A stretch of 64,000 bases of DNA from Owenia fusiformis (taxonomy: Eukaryota > Annelida > Polychaeta > Sabellida > Oweniidae): positions 25,929,248 to 25,993,247 of the forward strand of contig CAIIXF020000003.1 of the NCBI GenBank assembly GCA_903813345.2, written 5' to 3'. The translations under genes were made by a program, and so were the position numbers. A model generated the notes under the pieces. That model was not told the origin of the DNA, ran no database searches, and saw nothing but the letters and a program-made list of their open reading frames with translations. Numbering within the stretch: the first letter of the stretch is position 1; each line of letters begins with the position of its first letter. Of this stretch, positions 1 to 11,643 are shown one piece after another.

Positions 1-1310
1 AACTCAGCTACATGTGAGTGAGAAAGACCATATAGGGGAACAATAGATATATAAAACTGACACAGTTTGCATAGTTGAATAACTGGTTTCAATAAAAGGT
101 GAAAAGTGAACATGGTATTAAAAGAGTAAAACTGCAAACAACCTACTTAGGGACCTGTTATATTGAGATGAATAGGGATTGATTAATATGAACAGTAATA
201 ATATAAAATGTGAAAATGACCATGTTACATATACAAAAAATAACCCCATTGTTACAAAATCACAAAAAGTGAAATATCTATTCTTGTATTGCATTTTCGT
301 TCACTGGACATATTTTAATTTGCATTGCTATTAGATACATTTTAAGGGTGATATGAAAATTGAACCACAAAAACAGATGTACTTTAAGTTAAAGGGAACT
401 TTCTACCATACCCGCCATGCTATCTGACCCGAACGAGCACCTTCTGGTGAGATTGGTAACTACCTGCTCGCATCTGCGTTATTACGCAGAGACATAAACG
501 TATACACAAGGAAACGATAGGAGATAACCTATTTTATCTCTGTATACATTTTAACTTTAATACATCGTTGAATCGAATTTGTCCAAAGGTCTTGAAACGT
601 AAAATACCTAAATATTTATCTTTGACCTTGGGATGACCTTGTACAAGAAACATTAATGTTGACCTCGGTTCATCTAATCATAATTCGCCAAGGGCCATAG
701 TATCATCAAACACCAAATACCTAGACATTGATCGTTTACTTGGATTTAAATAAGGAGTATGATTTTAAAATTGGCTAGGTCGTGGTTAAGCAACAATAGT
801 ATGTTCGAAATACCGCTGCGTAATGCCTGGATCACATTTGCTGCGAGTATTTTGTTCAAAATTGAATACATTTCTGAACACAATACTCAATCGGCCGGGC
901 GCCGTAGTGAAAATCGGAGCAAATGTGACCAAGACATAAAACAATTGAATAATACTGTATCAGTTTCACATTTACTGGCAGCGGTCAAAAGCATTTACAA
1001 AAAAACCACCAGAGTTGGCAATCATATAAAATGAAACCAATCCCGCTGTGATTCATAGAAATAACTAATTTACTGCATTGAGTTCAATGTTATAACCATG
1101 TCGATTTACATGAGTGTCCGATTCATTGTACCAAATTTAAACCTTGATTGTTCTCCAGAAAGCAATAAGCTGACATATATCATATTTTACATTTTAATAC
1201 AACTGAAAAGATAATAAATGTTTTAATATAAAGTTGACGTAGTTATAAATGTTTTCAGCGTAAAATCAAAGCACAACCATATAATTAAAAACATTACGCT
1301 GGGATTCCAA
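1..1310. other. No gene seen (AT-rich intergenic DNA)
   Basis: I see no recognisable coding exon, RNA gene or structured repeat here. The longest open stretch (759-1034, +) encodes a peptide without a recognisable motif and has no convincing splice sites or composition, so I treat it as chance. Confidence 0.5.
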
Positions 1311-1656
1311 CTGGATACAACTGACGAGTTGTATTTAGGTGGCCTAAAGTGCTGCTTATTTTTTCGTGAAGCCACTCAGTAAAATTACGATTTCTCTGCA
1401 CCCTGATGTTCAATCAACATCATTCGAGTATCTATATGTTCCTGACACGTTCGGGCATGGGTTATGACAACGTCTACCCAATGTTTGCACGAGAAATTGA
1501 CGTAATTCATGACTGAAATCGGGAAGACAAAAATATGTGATATTCTTTCAGAATTGTTTATAATAACTATTTACAAAAACGTTCCCGAGACACAATCCAT
1601 TTAGGTAGGGTTTGTTTTAAAGTCGAAAAGCCCCAATAAGACAATACAAACCCAGA

Positions 1657-2034
1657 TTAAGGTTCAACTGGAAAGTAACATTTTGGTAAAAAATTGCTAG
1701 TATGAAGGCATATGTGTATTTCCTTGCTTTTTTCAGGAAAGTATCATTACACTATCTTCTTTTAGAATATCTGGAAATAGGTCAATGGTAGCTCCTGTGT
1801 TGTCTGGAAACTTTGAAAGAAAATTTGGAAAAATAGAAAGTGTGAAATATCAGAACTTCCTGGAGTTCCCATTGAACGCCTACCAGATATTTTAAAAGAA
1901 GACAATGTAATGATACTTTCCTGAAAAAAGCAAGGAAATTGACACATGGCTTCATACTTTATTTTGTACCAGAAAATAACATGTGCAGGTATAGCAATTT
2001 TTTACCAAAATGTTACTTTCCAGCTGTACCTTAA
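1657..2034. mobile_element. TTAA-flanked MITE, copy 1
   Basis: The left end reads TTAAGGTTCAACTGGAAAG and the right end is its near reverse complement, closing in CAGCTGTACCTTAA. The terminal arms continue inward through about 100 bases each (GTAACATTTTGGTAAAAAATT outside, TTGCTTTTTTCAGGAAAGTA inside). The flanking TTAA is the target-site duplication typical of piggyBac-type elements. A second copy of the same family lies in intron 3 of the receptor gene at 39951-40362. There is no transposase, so it is non-autonomous. Confidence 0.75.
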
Positions 2035-2552
2035 ACCCAGAAGAATGCAGATTTCATGTAATGATTTACGTTCATGTAAACAAGGAAAGTACATATAATC
2101 CCCATATAAAACACTGGCCTACGTGACATGTAAACACAGGTTCAAATTGAAATATAGAAAATTTTCAACATAGCATTTGCTTCTGTGTTCTGTATGCCCC
2201 TCTACCTGCTTAATAAGGCAATGTATCTTCAAATAAAACCTTAGCCAAGTAGATAAGGGTCTCTGGAACACTTTTGTGAATAGTTTTCACAAGCAATTTT
2301 ATTCCCGGACGCCCAAACGTGTCAGGAACACATATATATTTGAATGATCTTGATTGGACATCAGGTTGCAGAGAAATCGTATTTTTACTGAGTGGATTAT
2401 TGAATTTCATAGATCTAGAGGCCCTTCAGGAGTGGAAAACCTTAAATTATCAGAGATTAATGTTTCCAAACTGTTTTGAAACAAACTAACGTCTTGTTTT
2501 CAACCTACACCTTGCTCCTTTCTGTCGTATTTAATAAAACAAAAATAGTATA

Positions 2553-2620
2553 TCACGGAGGGATACGAACCACTCACCTGGGACTTGGTTATTCACTAGC
2601 GCCATAGGCGTTCTACTATT
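2553..2620 (-). repeat. Possible tRNA-derived sequence (SINE head or tRNA relic)
   Basis: On the minus strand a TGGCGCTAGTG stretch resembles a polymerase III A box, and about 35 nt later GAGTGGTTCGTATCCCTC resembles a T arm with a B box. The B box has one mismatch to GWTCRANNC and no acceptor stem closes. It is more likely a tRNA-derived repeat than a working tRNA gene. Confidence 0.3.
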
Positions 2621-2719
2621 CTGGATACAACTGACGAGTCGTATTTAAGTGGAGACAAAAGTGAGGATCATTTTGAATTGACGCTCGGTATAAATATATA
2701 ATACTTTTGTTCTTTCATA

Positions 2720-3272
2720 TCGGTAGCTCGTTGGCCTCATGGTTAGCGTGCCTGGCTTCCATAGTCTAGGTTAGTTGATCGAGACCCGTTCATGTCGAAC
2801 TTTTTGATTTGCTTGTTGTCAAGATATAATAAGTAGGGCAAAATCCAGAAAAAGTAGATCAAAAATACTCCAATGGAGTATAAAATTGTCACCAGGATTC
2901 CGGAATGAGACGAATGTTAACTCGTGAAATCTCGGTAGATAAAGTAGGTCAGAAAATCCGGATTAATCCGAACAAGGTTCGGGAATTTCCGTCATAAGAA
3001 GTAGGTCAAAAATACTCCAATGGAGTATAAAATTGTCACCAGGATTCCGAAATACGACGAATCGAATCGGCAAACTTCGGTACAATAATGAAGTGCATAA
3101 AAATCGTGAAACAGGTGTCAGGGGCTTCCCCTCATCTTTCCATAAATGGTTCTAAAAGCCTTATATGGATCTATCACGTGACATTCAAAATGACGTTCCT
3201 ATATGGTTCTATGGGCCTTATATGGATCTTTCGAACACGTGACCAAATCAAAATCAAAATCAAAATTTTACC
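2720..3272 (+). mobile_element. tRNA-derived SINE
   Basis: The head carries an A-box-like TGGCCTCATGG (2732) followed by TTAGCGTG, and 45 nt later GATCGAGACC (2777), which fits the B-box consensus GWTCRANNCC. This spacing is normal for an internal polymerase III promoter. The body contains a repeated AAAATACTCCAATGGAGTAT segment (about 2867 and 3011) and ends in an A-rich tail of repeated CAAAAT near 3245-3272. I infer a SINE; the exact 3' end is uncertain. Confidence 0.6.
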
Positions 3273-3742
3273 TTGACCATTGGATGGGATTTCATAGAAA
3301 ATATCAAAGAAAACATATTCTCGTGATCCTTAAATCACTTAAATTCGATCATTTTATCTTCACCCCTTGATGGAATTTTATGAAAGAAGTTATGAAAACA
3401 CATCATCATGTAAGGGTTTTCACCTAAATTAGCTCGTTTTATCTTGACCCTTCAATTGAATTTCATTGAAAAATGTTTCATGAAAAATATCATCATGTTA
3501 TGATTTGTATTTAAATAAGACCGTTACATTTAAAAACTTGCTGGATAATATTTCATAAAAAATGCACTTTAAAAATATTTCAGGATTTGCCTTAATTTAT
3601 CAATGTAATGTAAGTATTAGATTGACTCTCAAATAGGGTTCTATCTTAACTTTTTTATTGAAATTAATACTAGGCAGGACTCACTCTCTAAATAGCTAAT
3701 AAAAATTCAACCCTTGGATGTGAAAATATGACAAGTCCAGAA

Positions 3743-4099
3743 TCAAATGATTTGTCCAGAACCTCTTAAGATCCTGTTTACTAGGGATCTATAAACAGAT
3801 GAGCATAAGGGATTGTTTTTTTTACCTAAGAGTAGTCCCAAAAAGTCTCCCGAGACAAAGATCAGACCTGGTGGAAAAAATATAACCCAAGTCTTGCCCA
3901 AGTCAGGGCCCCCAACCAGAGTTGTCTGGTTGTCAAAGAGCACAATCGCTCCACAATTTGATTTATCTAGACTGTTATTCTGCTTGTGAACCTGGTCAGT
4001 AGCAATGGCTATAAAGCTCCATTTTGATTCGGTAACAGTGAAGAGGTCTTTCGTGAAGGCTTCGTAGACTTCTGGATGTATTTGCTGGAGTTGTAGCAT
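3743..4099 (-). pseudogene. Decayed fragment of a transposon-type gene with DQxHxQNN motif
   Basis: The 118-residue minus-strand reading contains HPEVYEAFTKDLF, then ATDQVHKQNNSL and GAIVLFDN. From memory, an invertebrate family of transposon-associated proteins has a similar block (a DQAHEQNN-like motif followed by a glycine-rich GGAVGL-like segment and a motif ending in MVAGPE). Here the glycine segment is altered, although VGGPD follows. The fragment has no start context or flanking exons and is far shorter than those proteins. I read it as a relic; the family assignment rests on motif memory only. Confidence 0.4.
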
Positions 4100-4675
4100 A
4101 TCCCTTTAAATGTGAACTGGTACTCAGCTAGCATATTGACGTGGTCAAAAACGAAAAACCAGGGGATAAGCTTGCTAATTGACTGGGATAAAGAGGGAAA
4201 TTACCCTCTCTGATAGCCAACACTTAGTTTAGGCACAGTATTTCAATTAGAAAAAGCGGAAACCAAAACTTGAAGACCGGTACATTCTGTTGGTCAGCAC
4301 ACCATTCATCAAACTGTTTAATCACCTGGACAGCTATACATGTAGCATAGCCTCTCTTCATTTAGAGACTGCAGGCTGTGACTTAGGTGGCCCTTCAGAT
4401 TCTGGTTCAACCCATGAAAGAGGTTTGATAGCCTAAATGTTCAGCATATGAAAAGTGGGCGTTTTTAACAATGCACAATCTATTAAATTGAATGATAATT
4501 ATTCGGCAAATTGACAATATGAGGTGCGCAAAAACTACGGGGCCCATAGCAAACCATGGCTTATTCGTGTGCCATGCATTTAGGCGAATTCTAGAAATGA
4601 AATCAGCCATTTTGATAATAATATCGGCTTGGCGCTTACCATATTTTCGAGGAAAGAACTTTTTCAACCGTGGCT

Positions 4676-4915
4676 GTAATATTATCGACAAGGCCTTTCT
4701 TTTGATGGTTAACATACTTATAGTAAGCCTTGCCTGTGATATTATCGACAAGGCCGTTCTTTTGATGGTTAACACACCAATAGTAAGTCTTGACTGTAAT
4801 AATATCGACAAAGCCGTTCTTTTGATGGTTAACACACCAATAGTAAGCCTTGCCTGTAATATTATCGACAAGGTAGTTCTTTTGACCGTTAAAACATTTA
4901 CAGTTAGCCTTGTTA
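4676..4915. repeat. 60-bp tandem repeat, four copies
   Basis: Four consecutive units start with ATTATCGACAAGG at 4681, 4741 and 4861, and a variant AATATCGACAAAG at 4801. Each contains TTCTTTTGATGGTTAACA. The period is exactly 60, a multiple of three, so both strands carry long repetitive open readings. These are by-products of the repeat. Confidence 0.85.
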
Positions 4916-5171
4916 TTCAATCTTTGTTTTTACGATGTTAAGAATTTGATTTCTATGTGTAAACTAATCTAACATAGAATTACATAATTAGAATAAATGT
5001 GCTATTTTATGTTTTACTGATTAATAAGGAATTGGAAAAGATTGATTTCTTATGTAAGATTTGTTGCATTTTCATTCGTTGATTCACTGAACATCAATAC
5101 AACTTCTGCATTAAAAAATCAGATGTACCAAACCTGCTAATAATATGCCCGTCACACAACAATCAAACACC

Positions 5172-5654
5172 TAGAGGGTGAGTCAAAAAAAGTAAGCCCA
5201 AACAAATCTTAATAGTTCGGTCATCATACTTGGCACAATTAGGCCATGTCCAATGTAATGTCATTTTACCAAGTTCTACCAATATGTATATCTCTCGTGT
5301 TCACTATTTTATGGCCATTTTACAAAACATGCCATAAATTATGGACATCGTGTCTGGAGGCCAACTTGAACGTATTGGGTGTAGTTGTTCACAACACGAG
5401 CATAAACATCTTGTGTTATGGCTCTCACCTTCCTTCTTATCTCTCAGATAAAAATCTGTTGGGATTTATGTCCAGTCAGTGAGGTACATTTCGGCATTTT
5501 GACCATGCTTTGTAAATGGCCATAACATCGTGACTGTTAGAGACCAATCACACTAAGTAGAATGAAAGGACATTAAACAATTGTACCATGTCCATGCTGA
5601 ATGACTGAGTTATTAGCGCTCATTTGTTTGGGTTACCTTTTTGCTCAACCTGTA
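5172..5654. mobile_element. Mariner-like MITE with TA ends
   Basis: The left end reads TAGAGGGTGAGTCAAAAAAA and the right end, in reverse complement, TACAGGTTGAGCAAAAAGG. Both continue into CCCAAACAAAT. The GGGTGAGTCAAAA terminus and TA duplication are typical of Tc1/mariner-derived elements. The interior is symmetric too, with TGGCCATTTTACAAA near 5310 mirrored near 5515. No transposase is present. Confidence 0.65.
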
Positions 5655-5739
5655 GATCAACCATGCAACACAATTGGGTGCATGTGCATCCTGTGACCGA
5701 CTGAATATAAAACCATCAGTAGCACACGTATACAAACAC

Positions 5740-6065
5740 AAACAGAGCAATATGACATTAACCAAAACATATTTTTCAAATCAACAACCTACAATCACAT
5801 ATCATTAGGTACACACAGCCTAGAACACAATCATGGCCAAAAGTTTCAGCCAGGCACAACCTAAATCACCAATCACACAGCACAATAGGACACAACCCAC
5901 TGTCAAATAACAAAACGCAGTTGGACATAACCCAGCACCAAACCAGCAAAATAATACCTGGCACAACCCGAAACAAAACCAACAAATAACCAAACACATC
6001 CCATCGTCAAATTAACACAACGCAACCAGGGACAAGACAACACAAAACGAACACCACAACCTGAT
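5740..6065. repeat. Low-complexity AC-rich tract
   Basis: The tract is made of irregular CACAACC/CAACACAA-like words on the + strand without a strict period. I see nothing coding in it. Confidence 0.45.
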
Positions 6066-6324
6066 ACTACAATGATGAATGTGCCAAAAAATGAAATAAT
6101 ATTAATTATTTTAAGTGCATGATTGATGGTAAAATAAAGACATTTAATTAACAAAATTCATAATCATTCAGAATGATTTAAATAAGTCATCCGATTTGAT
6201 ATTCTCAAAACACAGAATATAGCTAGATATATTTCACAATTTCTAACATTGCATACCGCAGTTTAATACAAACGTATACATGGACAAACTATTTTTACTC
6301 GATTCATCTTGCAACCAACAGAGC

Positions 6325-6960
6325 AGAAAGGACCACGTGCAGTATGGCAAGTGATTTTAGACGGTCATATCTTTCACCATGAGTACTTTCTGGGCATAAA
6401 TACACCGGTTTTTATTAAAACAATATGTTTTCTTTCAAGTGAAGTACCCATGATGATAAAAATATAAAATATTTATTGCATGAAAACATTATCCAACAAG
6501 GGGTCTAAGACATATTCAAAAATAGAATGGTATTGAAAGTCTAGATTTGAAGATATCAATTTTGGATGACCAAAATTATGCTGAAAACAATGGAGTTTTC
6601 CCTATGGGAAAATAACATGGAATATGTGGTTTTTAACTTTAACTCATTTCAATACCCATCCCCTTTTCAGAAATTGTTAGTAAAGTGTAGAGGAGACTTT
6701 CGATATGTTTAAATTGAGAAAAACAAGATCCTCTTTTTAGAAAATAAGCCTAACATTTTTCAAAAAGTGCCAAGGTGGGGCCCTAATCCATAATTTTTCA
6801 GGGAGTTGGATTGATATTTTACTATCATGGGGACTTAACTTGAAAGAAAACATATTGTTTTAATGAAAGCCATTATATTTATGGCCAGAAAGTACTCATG
6901 GTGAAAGATATGACTGTCTAAAATCACTTGCCATGCTGCACGTGGTCTTTTCCAGTTTAG
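6325..6960. mobile_element. Foldback MITE with about 130-bp inverted arms
   Basis: The left arm (about 6325-6455) contains GACCACGTGCAGTATGGCAA, TCTTTCACCATGAGTACTTT and AACAATATGTTTTCTTTCAA. The right arm (about 6825-6957) carries the reverse complements of all three with few changes. The roughly 370-bp loop has no open reading. This is a non-autonomous element or remnant with very long terminal inverted repeats; its superfamily is not clear. Confidence 0.75.
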
Positions 6961-7929
6961 TGATTTCACTTACAAATCTTGAATCACTGAACCTGAGATA
7001 GCACTTGTTACAAAAAGGTTTTCACCACTTTCCTTGTACCTCTATTTTTATACACATCTAACCCTATCCAGAAATTGGTCAAATTCATCGCCATAAACAT
7101 ATTTAGTCATATTTTGGTCCCTTGACCTTTCTTATACCCGATTCTTAAAATCCTGCCAAATACGCCAAATTACCACATTTCTAGGCATATGGTCACCTCA
7201 ATTGATACAATGTAAAGATTTGTGGGATTGATTGACATGTGTAAAATATATGCCAATCAACGTAACTTTGACCTTTCCAATGATATATCACACTTGGTAC
7301 CAAATATCTTGGTTTTGGCTGTAGAGGGGGGGGGACGGGACTTATTTGACACCCTGTATGTACATAAGGTCAAACGTGTGAGTTAACTTGCACATTTTAC
7401 AAAAAACTTTAAATCAACATTTGTGCATTACTATATTATAGGTACAATATGCAGTGTACATAACATAATAAAATGCATTTATTGAAATAAAACTTGGATT
7501 TTGTTAAATGAAAATAATTTGATATCAACATAAGAACATTTGTAAATCAAACGTTCTAAATTCGTATTACATAACATAAAACAAATTTCCCACAATGCAA
7601 CTGAATCAAAATTCTACAATTTAATTACGCAAACAAAGTTACAGGTCATCACACCTAACAATGGTACGTCATCCACCCCTTTTACAAAATTGGCGTAATA
7701 CCCAATACCATCTTCGAATTCCAAGTGGTTATAATTGTAAATTATTTATTTAGAAAGACCCTCACATCAGAAATAATTTCAATGAATTAAATGTGGTCAT
7801 TATTCAAAAAGACGCATAATCCATTTATAAAAATATCAAACAATGTTTATTTTGCATCGATGTACTTTTCAATTTCTGAGCAATTGCCCTTACTCAAAAT
7901 TAAGGATTGAGCCAGACATTTAACTACAT
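6961..7929. other. No gene seen; possible lone mariner-like end
   Basis: I see no gene. Around 7325-7365 the sequence GACTTATTTGACACCCTGTA resembles the terminus of an invertebrate mariner-type element, but I did not find its inverted partner, so it may be a solo end. The rest is AT-rich unique-looking DNA. Confidence 0.35.
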
Positions 7930-9719
7930 AGTGCAGTCAGTTAGCACCCTAATTGCACTTGCTATATATACAGTACGTCACCATTTTTTGACCAAAGTAT
8001 CATTAATACATATATTTTGATATCTACCGAAGTGGTGTTAAAAAGTAGCCCCAGTGGATAATAACAGGGCTCGAAAATGTTGCATGTTTCCATTGAGTTC
8101 AATGTTAATTTATCAATCTTCAAAAGACCCCCTACAGAGGAATTCAAGAACAATAAAGTCAATCTTCCTATTATGTAACCATGACTTAAATGTCTTCAAA
8201 ATAAGAAGGGTAACAAGCTGGATTTTGTCTAGTTCTAAAGATTTTGGTGTTTGAATTTTGGAAAATTCCCATCGACGGCCATTATAAACTACTCTCAATA
8301 TGGCATTATAAAAGTGTCATTTTTTCCAAAATTCCACTATGGAATTTTTTGATATTGCAGATTTCTATAGCCAATATACTGACTTTTGAAAAACCAAACA
8401 GACAAAATTCTAAAACAATTCTTCTTTTTAATATATTTAGCCTTTAAGTTGACCGAAAATCCCCATTAGTTGCCATTGTAAACTGCTATAAACATGGATT
8501 TACGAATAAAGTGTACTTTTCTCCAAAAGTCCACTATGAAATTTTCTGATTTATAGAAATAGGAAATCTACAATATCAGAGATATTCATATTGGATTTTT
8601 GGGACACTTTAGTAAAAGCATATTGATATCAGTTTATAATGGCAGTCAATGAGGATTTTTGTATGTGACTTATGGCTAAATATATAAAGAACAAGACATT
8701 TTTAGGAATGTGCCTGTTTGGTTTTTAAAAAGTAAATATATCAACTATAGAAATCTGCAATATCAGAAAATTCCATAGTGGACTTTTAGAGAAAATGGCA
8801 CTTTATTAGTAAAGCCATGTTGACAGCGGTTTATAATGGCAGCCAATGGGAGTTTTCATGTGCAACTTAATGGCTAGAAATATTAAAAATCAAAAAAATT
8901 TAAAAGTCAATATATTGGCTATAGAAATCTGCAATATCAGAAAATTCCATAGTGAACTTTTGAAGAAAATGACACTTTGGTAAAGCCATATTGATAATAG
9001 TTTATAATGGCGGTCAATGGGGATTTCCCAAAATTCAATCGTCAATATCTTTTGACCTAGATAAAATCCAACTTGTAACCATTCTTATTTTGAAGGCATT
9101 CAAGTTATGGTTACATACTAGTAAGATTCTGCAGGGGTTCTTTTGAAGATTGATGAATTAACATGGGACTCAATGGAGTTTTCGTGAGCAACTTAATAAC
9201 TAGATATATTAAAAATAAGAAATTTTTAGAAATGTGCCTGTTTGGTATTTTGAAAGTCAATATATTAGCTGTAGAAATCTGCAACATCAGAAAATTCCAT
9301 AGTGGACTTTTGGAGAAAATGACCCTTTAGTAAAGCTATAATGAGAGTAGTTTATAATGGCAGTCAATGGGAATTTTCCAAAATTCAAACACCAATATCT
9401 TTTGAACTAGACAAAATCTAGCTTGTAACCCTTCTTATTTTGAAGACATTTGAGTCATGGTTAAATACTTGGAAGATTGACTTAATTGCTCTTGAACTGT
9501 TCTGCAGGGGGTCTTTTGAAGATTGATGAATTAAAATGGGGCTCAATGGAAACATGCAAAATTCTCAAAGCCTGTTATTATCCACTGGGGCAACTTTTTG
9601 ACCCCACTTCGGTGGATTTCATATTAAATATATGTAATAATGATACTTTGGTCATAAAATGGTGACGTATATATAGCAAGTGCAATTCAAGGGTTTTATT
9701 GTCATTACTGACCGCACTA
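7930..9719. mobile_element. 1.8-kb foldback element with internally repeated arms
   Basis: The left arm starts near AGTGCAGTCAG and runs through GCACTTGCTATATATAC, GACCAAAGTATCATTA, AGTGGATAATAACAG and TCTTCAAAAGACCCCCT. The right arm holds the reverse complements in mirror order and ends near 9719. The arms are about 350 bp. The interior (about 8290-9400) contains several diverged copies, in both orientations, of a segment with ATCTGCAATATCAGAAAATT and TTTATAATGGCAGTCAATGG. No transposase is present. Confidence 0.75.
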
Positions 9720-10754
9720 ACAATTAAATGTATGAAATTGTCATATTGTAGATGGTTCAGCTTTACATACCTTATTCTTTTGAAACATATACGAATACCA
9801 TTAATCAAAGCATGTTCTTCACCCATTTTTGAAGACGTTCAAATTCAATTGTATTGTGCACAAATAACCCATTGAAGACGTGGTTGGGTATATTCGAATT
9901 CAAAGGAGGTTATTGAAGCAACTTAAATTTTGAAAATCAAGATGTCGGTTGGGTATTAGGTATATAACATGCCTGAAAACGATATAAGAATATCGATGTA
10001 AGGACTGGGAGGTATATCATCAAAGTGAAAAAGGCTAGTTTTGGATAAATCGTGCAATATTAAAGGTTTTATTTATGTCATCTCTAACTTTTGACTTAAT
10101 TGTCTGTTTTCAACGAGAATTGCACGGATCTTGTGTAAATTTATGCTACAAGCGTAGGTTGCCACAATAATTGCTCTTAAGTTAAAAAAGTACAAATGTC
10201 TTTATTTGGTCAAACGTATTACGATTATATCAAAATCAGTCCATCGGAAAGTTAGACCCAATCAAGTGGTACCTGACCTGCGTTGTGAACTTCAATAGGC
10301 GAATCTAGAGAATGTAATGAAAGATGATGTAACTATGAGTAAAAATACTAATCTTTTGTAATAGATTTATTTCTAAACAAACCATCGTCTTTGTAATGCT
10401 TATATTTCTACGATCAAAATGGTATGATTTTTGAAAAATTTGAAGCAATATTACCAAATCCAGCTTGCTGGAAAATCTGAAAACCGAAATCATGATCAAT
10501 GAAACTCATCAAGAAACTGTAAATGAGCGATCTCATTTTATTGAAAACTGGAATGTCAGTTATACATTCATAACATAACTATACTACGTATACAGCAGTT
10601 ACGGTCACTGGTTTCCTTACCTGTTTACTGAATCCATTAACTGTGAAAATTATGTATGGAGTGCCAATGATCCGCCCATAACAGTGGGAGGTCGGGCCTG
10701 TTATTGTATCACACTCTGGTGGTTTTACCTTATCCTCTAGACTGTATAATGTGT
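9720..10754. other. No gene seen
   Basis: No domain-bearing reading, RNA gene or clear repeat was recognised in this AT-rich stretch. Confidence 0.4.
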
Positions 10755-11643
10755 TTAAGGTGCTATGGAAGTTAACAGGAAATGACAAAAAAGGAAGTGA
10801 CACATTTTTTGCATTTTTAGACATTTTTTGAACAAAGATAACAGAGTTCTGTTTTGACCTCCAGTCAATTCAACTAGTTCCAAATACCATTTACAGGTCC
10901 AGGATCACAATGTTCATGGCCAGATTGACCCTAAGTGACATTTTTTGCACATTTTTTGAACAAAGATAATAGAGTTCTGGTTTGATCTCCAGTCAATTTA
11001 ACTATTTCCACATATCATTTACATGACGAGGATCACAATGTGCATGGTCAGAATGACACTAATCATGGTGAAATAACCTTTTTAGCCCTTTGAAAGTGAG
11101 ACTGAAAAAAGGCTAAAAGTAGGAGGTAGCCAAAGGTCACTGAACAGAATCTTTTGAATTTTCAAAAAATGTGCCCAATATAATGTTCTAACTGATACAA
11201 TCTTTGAAATTTTGGAAAATGTCTTAAACAAAAATGGCGGTCATAAAAAGGAAAATAGATCGCTTTTCAAATCAGTTTTTTCATTCTTTTTCTTTTTCTA
11301 TGAATGATATCATATTTTCAAAGATTGTATCATTTAGAGCAATATATTGGGCACATTTTCTGAAAAATCCAAAACATTCTGTTCAGAGACCTTTGGCTAC
11401 CTCCTACTTTTAGCTATTTTTCAGTCACATTTTCATAGGGCTGAAAAGGTTATTTCGTCATGTTTAGGGTCATTCTGACCATGACCATTGTGATCCTGGA
11501 CCTGTAAATGGTATTTGGAACTAGTTGCATTGACTGGAGGTCAAAACAGAACTCTGTTATCTTTGTTCAAAAAATGTCTAAAAATGCAAAAAAATTGTCA
11601 CTTCCTGTTTTGTCATTTCCTGTTAACTTCCATAGCACCTTAA
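10755..11643. mobile_element. TTAA-flanked foldback MITE (TTAAGGTGCTATGG family)
   Basis: The left end reads TTAAGGTGCTATGGAAGTTA and the right end is its exact reverse complement, closing at TTAA 11640-11643. The arms extend far inward: AACAAAGATAACAGAGTTCT, ATTTACAGGTCCAGGATCAC and AGGTAGCCAAAGGTC are all mirrored. The left arm also holds an internal duplication of the AACAAAGATAA-to-ATCACAATG segment. The TTAA duplication suggests mobilisation by a piggyBac-type transposase elsewhere in the genome. Confidence 0.8.

Larger units (their letters stand above)
1311..2652. repeat. Composite repeat: 32-bp direct repeats enclosing an inverted pair
   Basis: A 32-bp sequence starting CTGGATACAACTGACGAG occurs at 1311-1342 and again in the same orientation at 2621-2652. 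Between them lies an inverted pair: about 1370-1460 matches the reverse complement of about 2293-2400, both containing a TTCCTGACACGTT core. The TTAA-flanked element at 1657-2034 sits in the loop. This looks like an old mobile element invaded by a second one. The minus-strand reading at 2410-2210 comes from the inverted arm and shows no known domain. Confidence 0.55.

Noticed and set aside
2553-2620. A functional tRNA gene on the minus strand
   Set aside because: The T arm is plausible but the acceptor stem does not pair and the B box has a mismatch.
4407-4941. Overlapping 149-154-residue readings on both strands
   Set aside because: They are produced by the 60-bp tandem repeat, whose length is a multiple of three.
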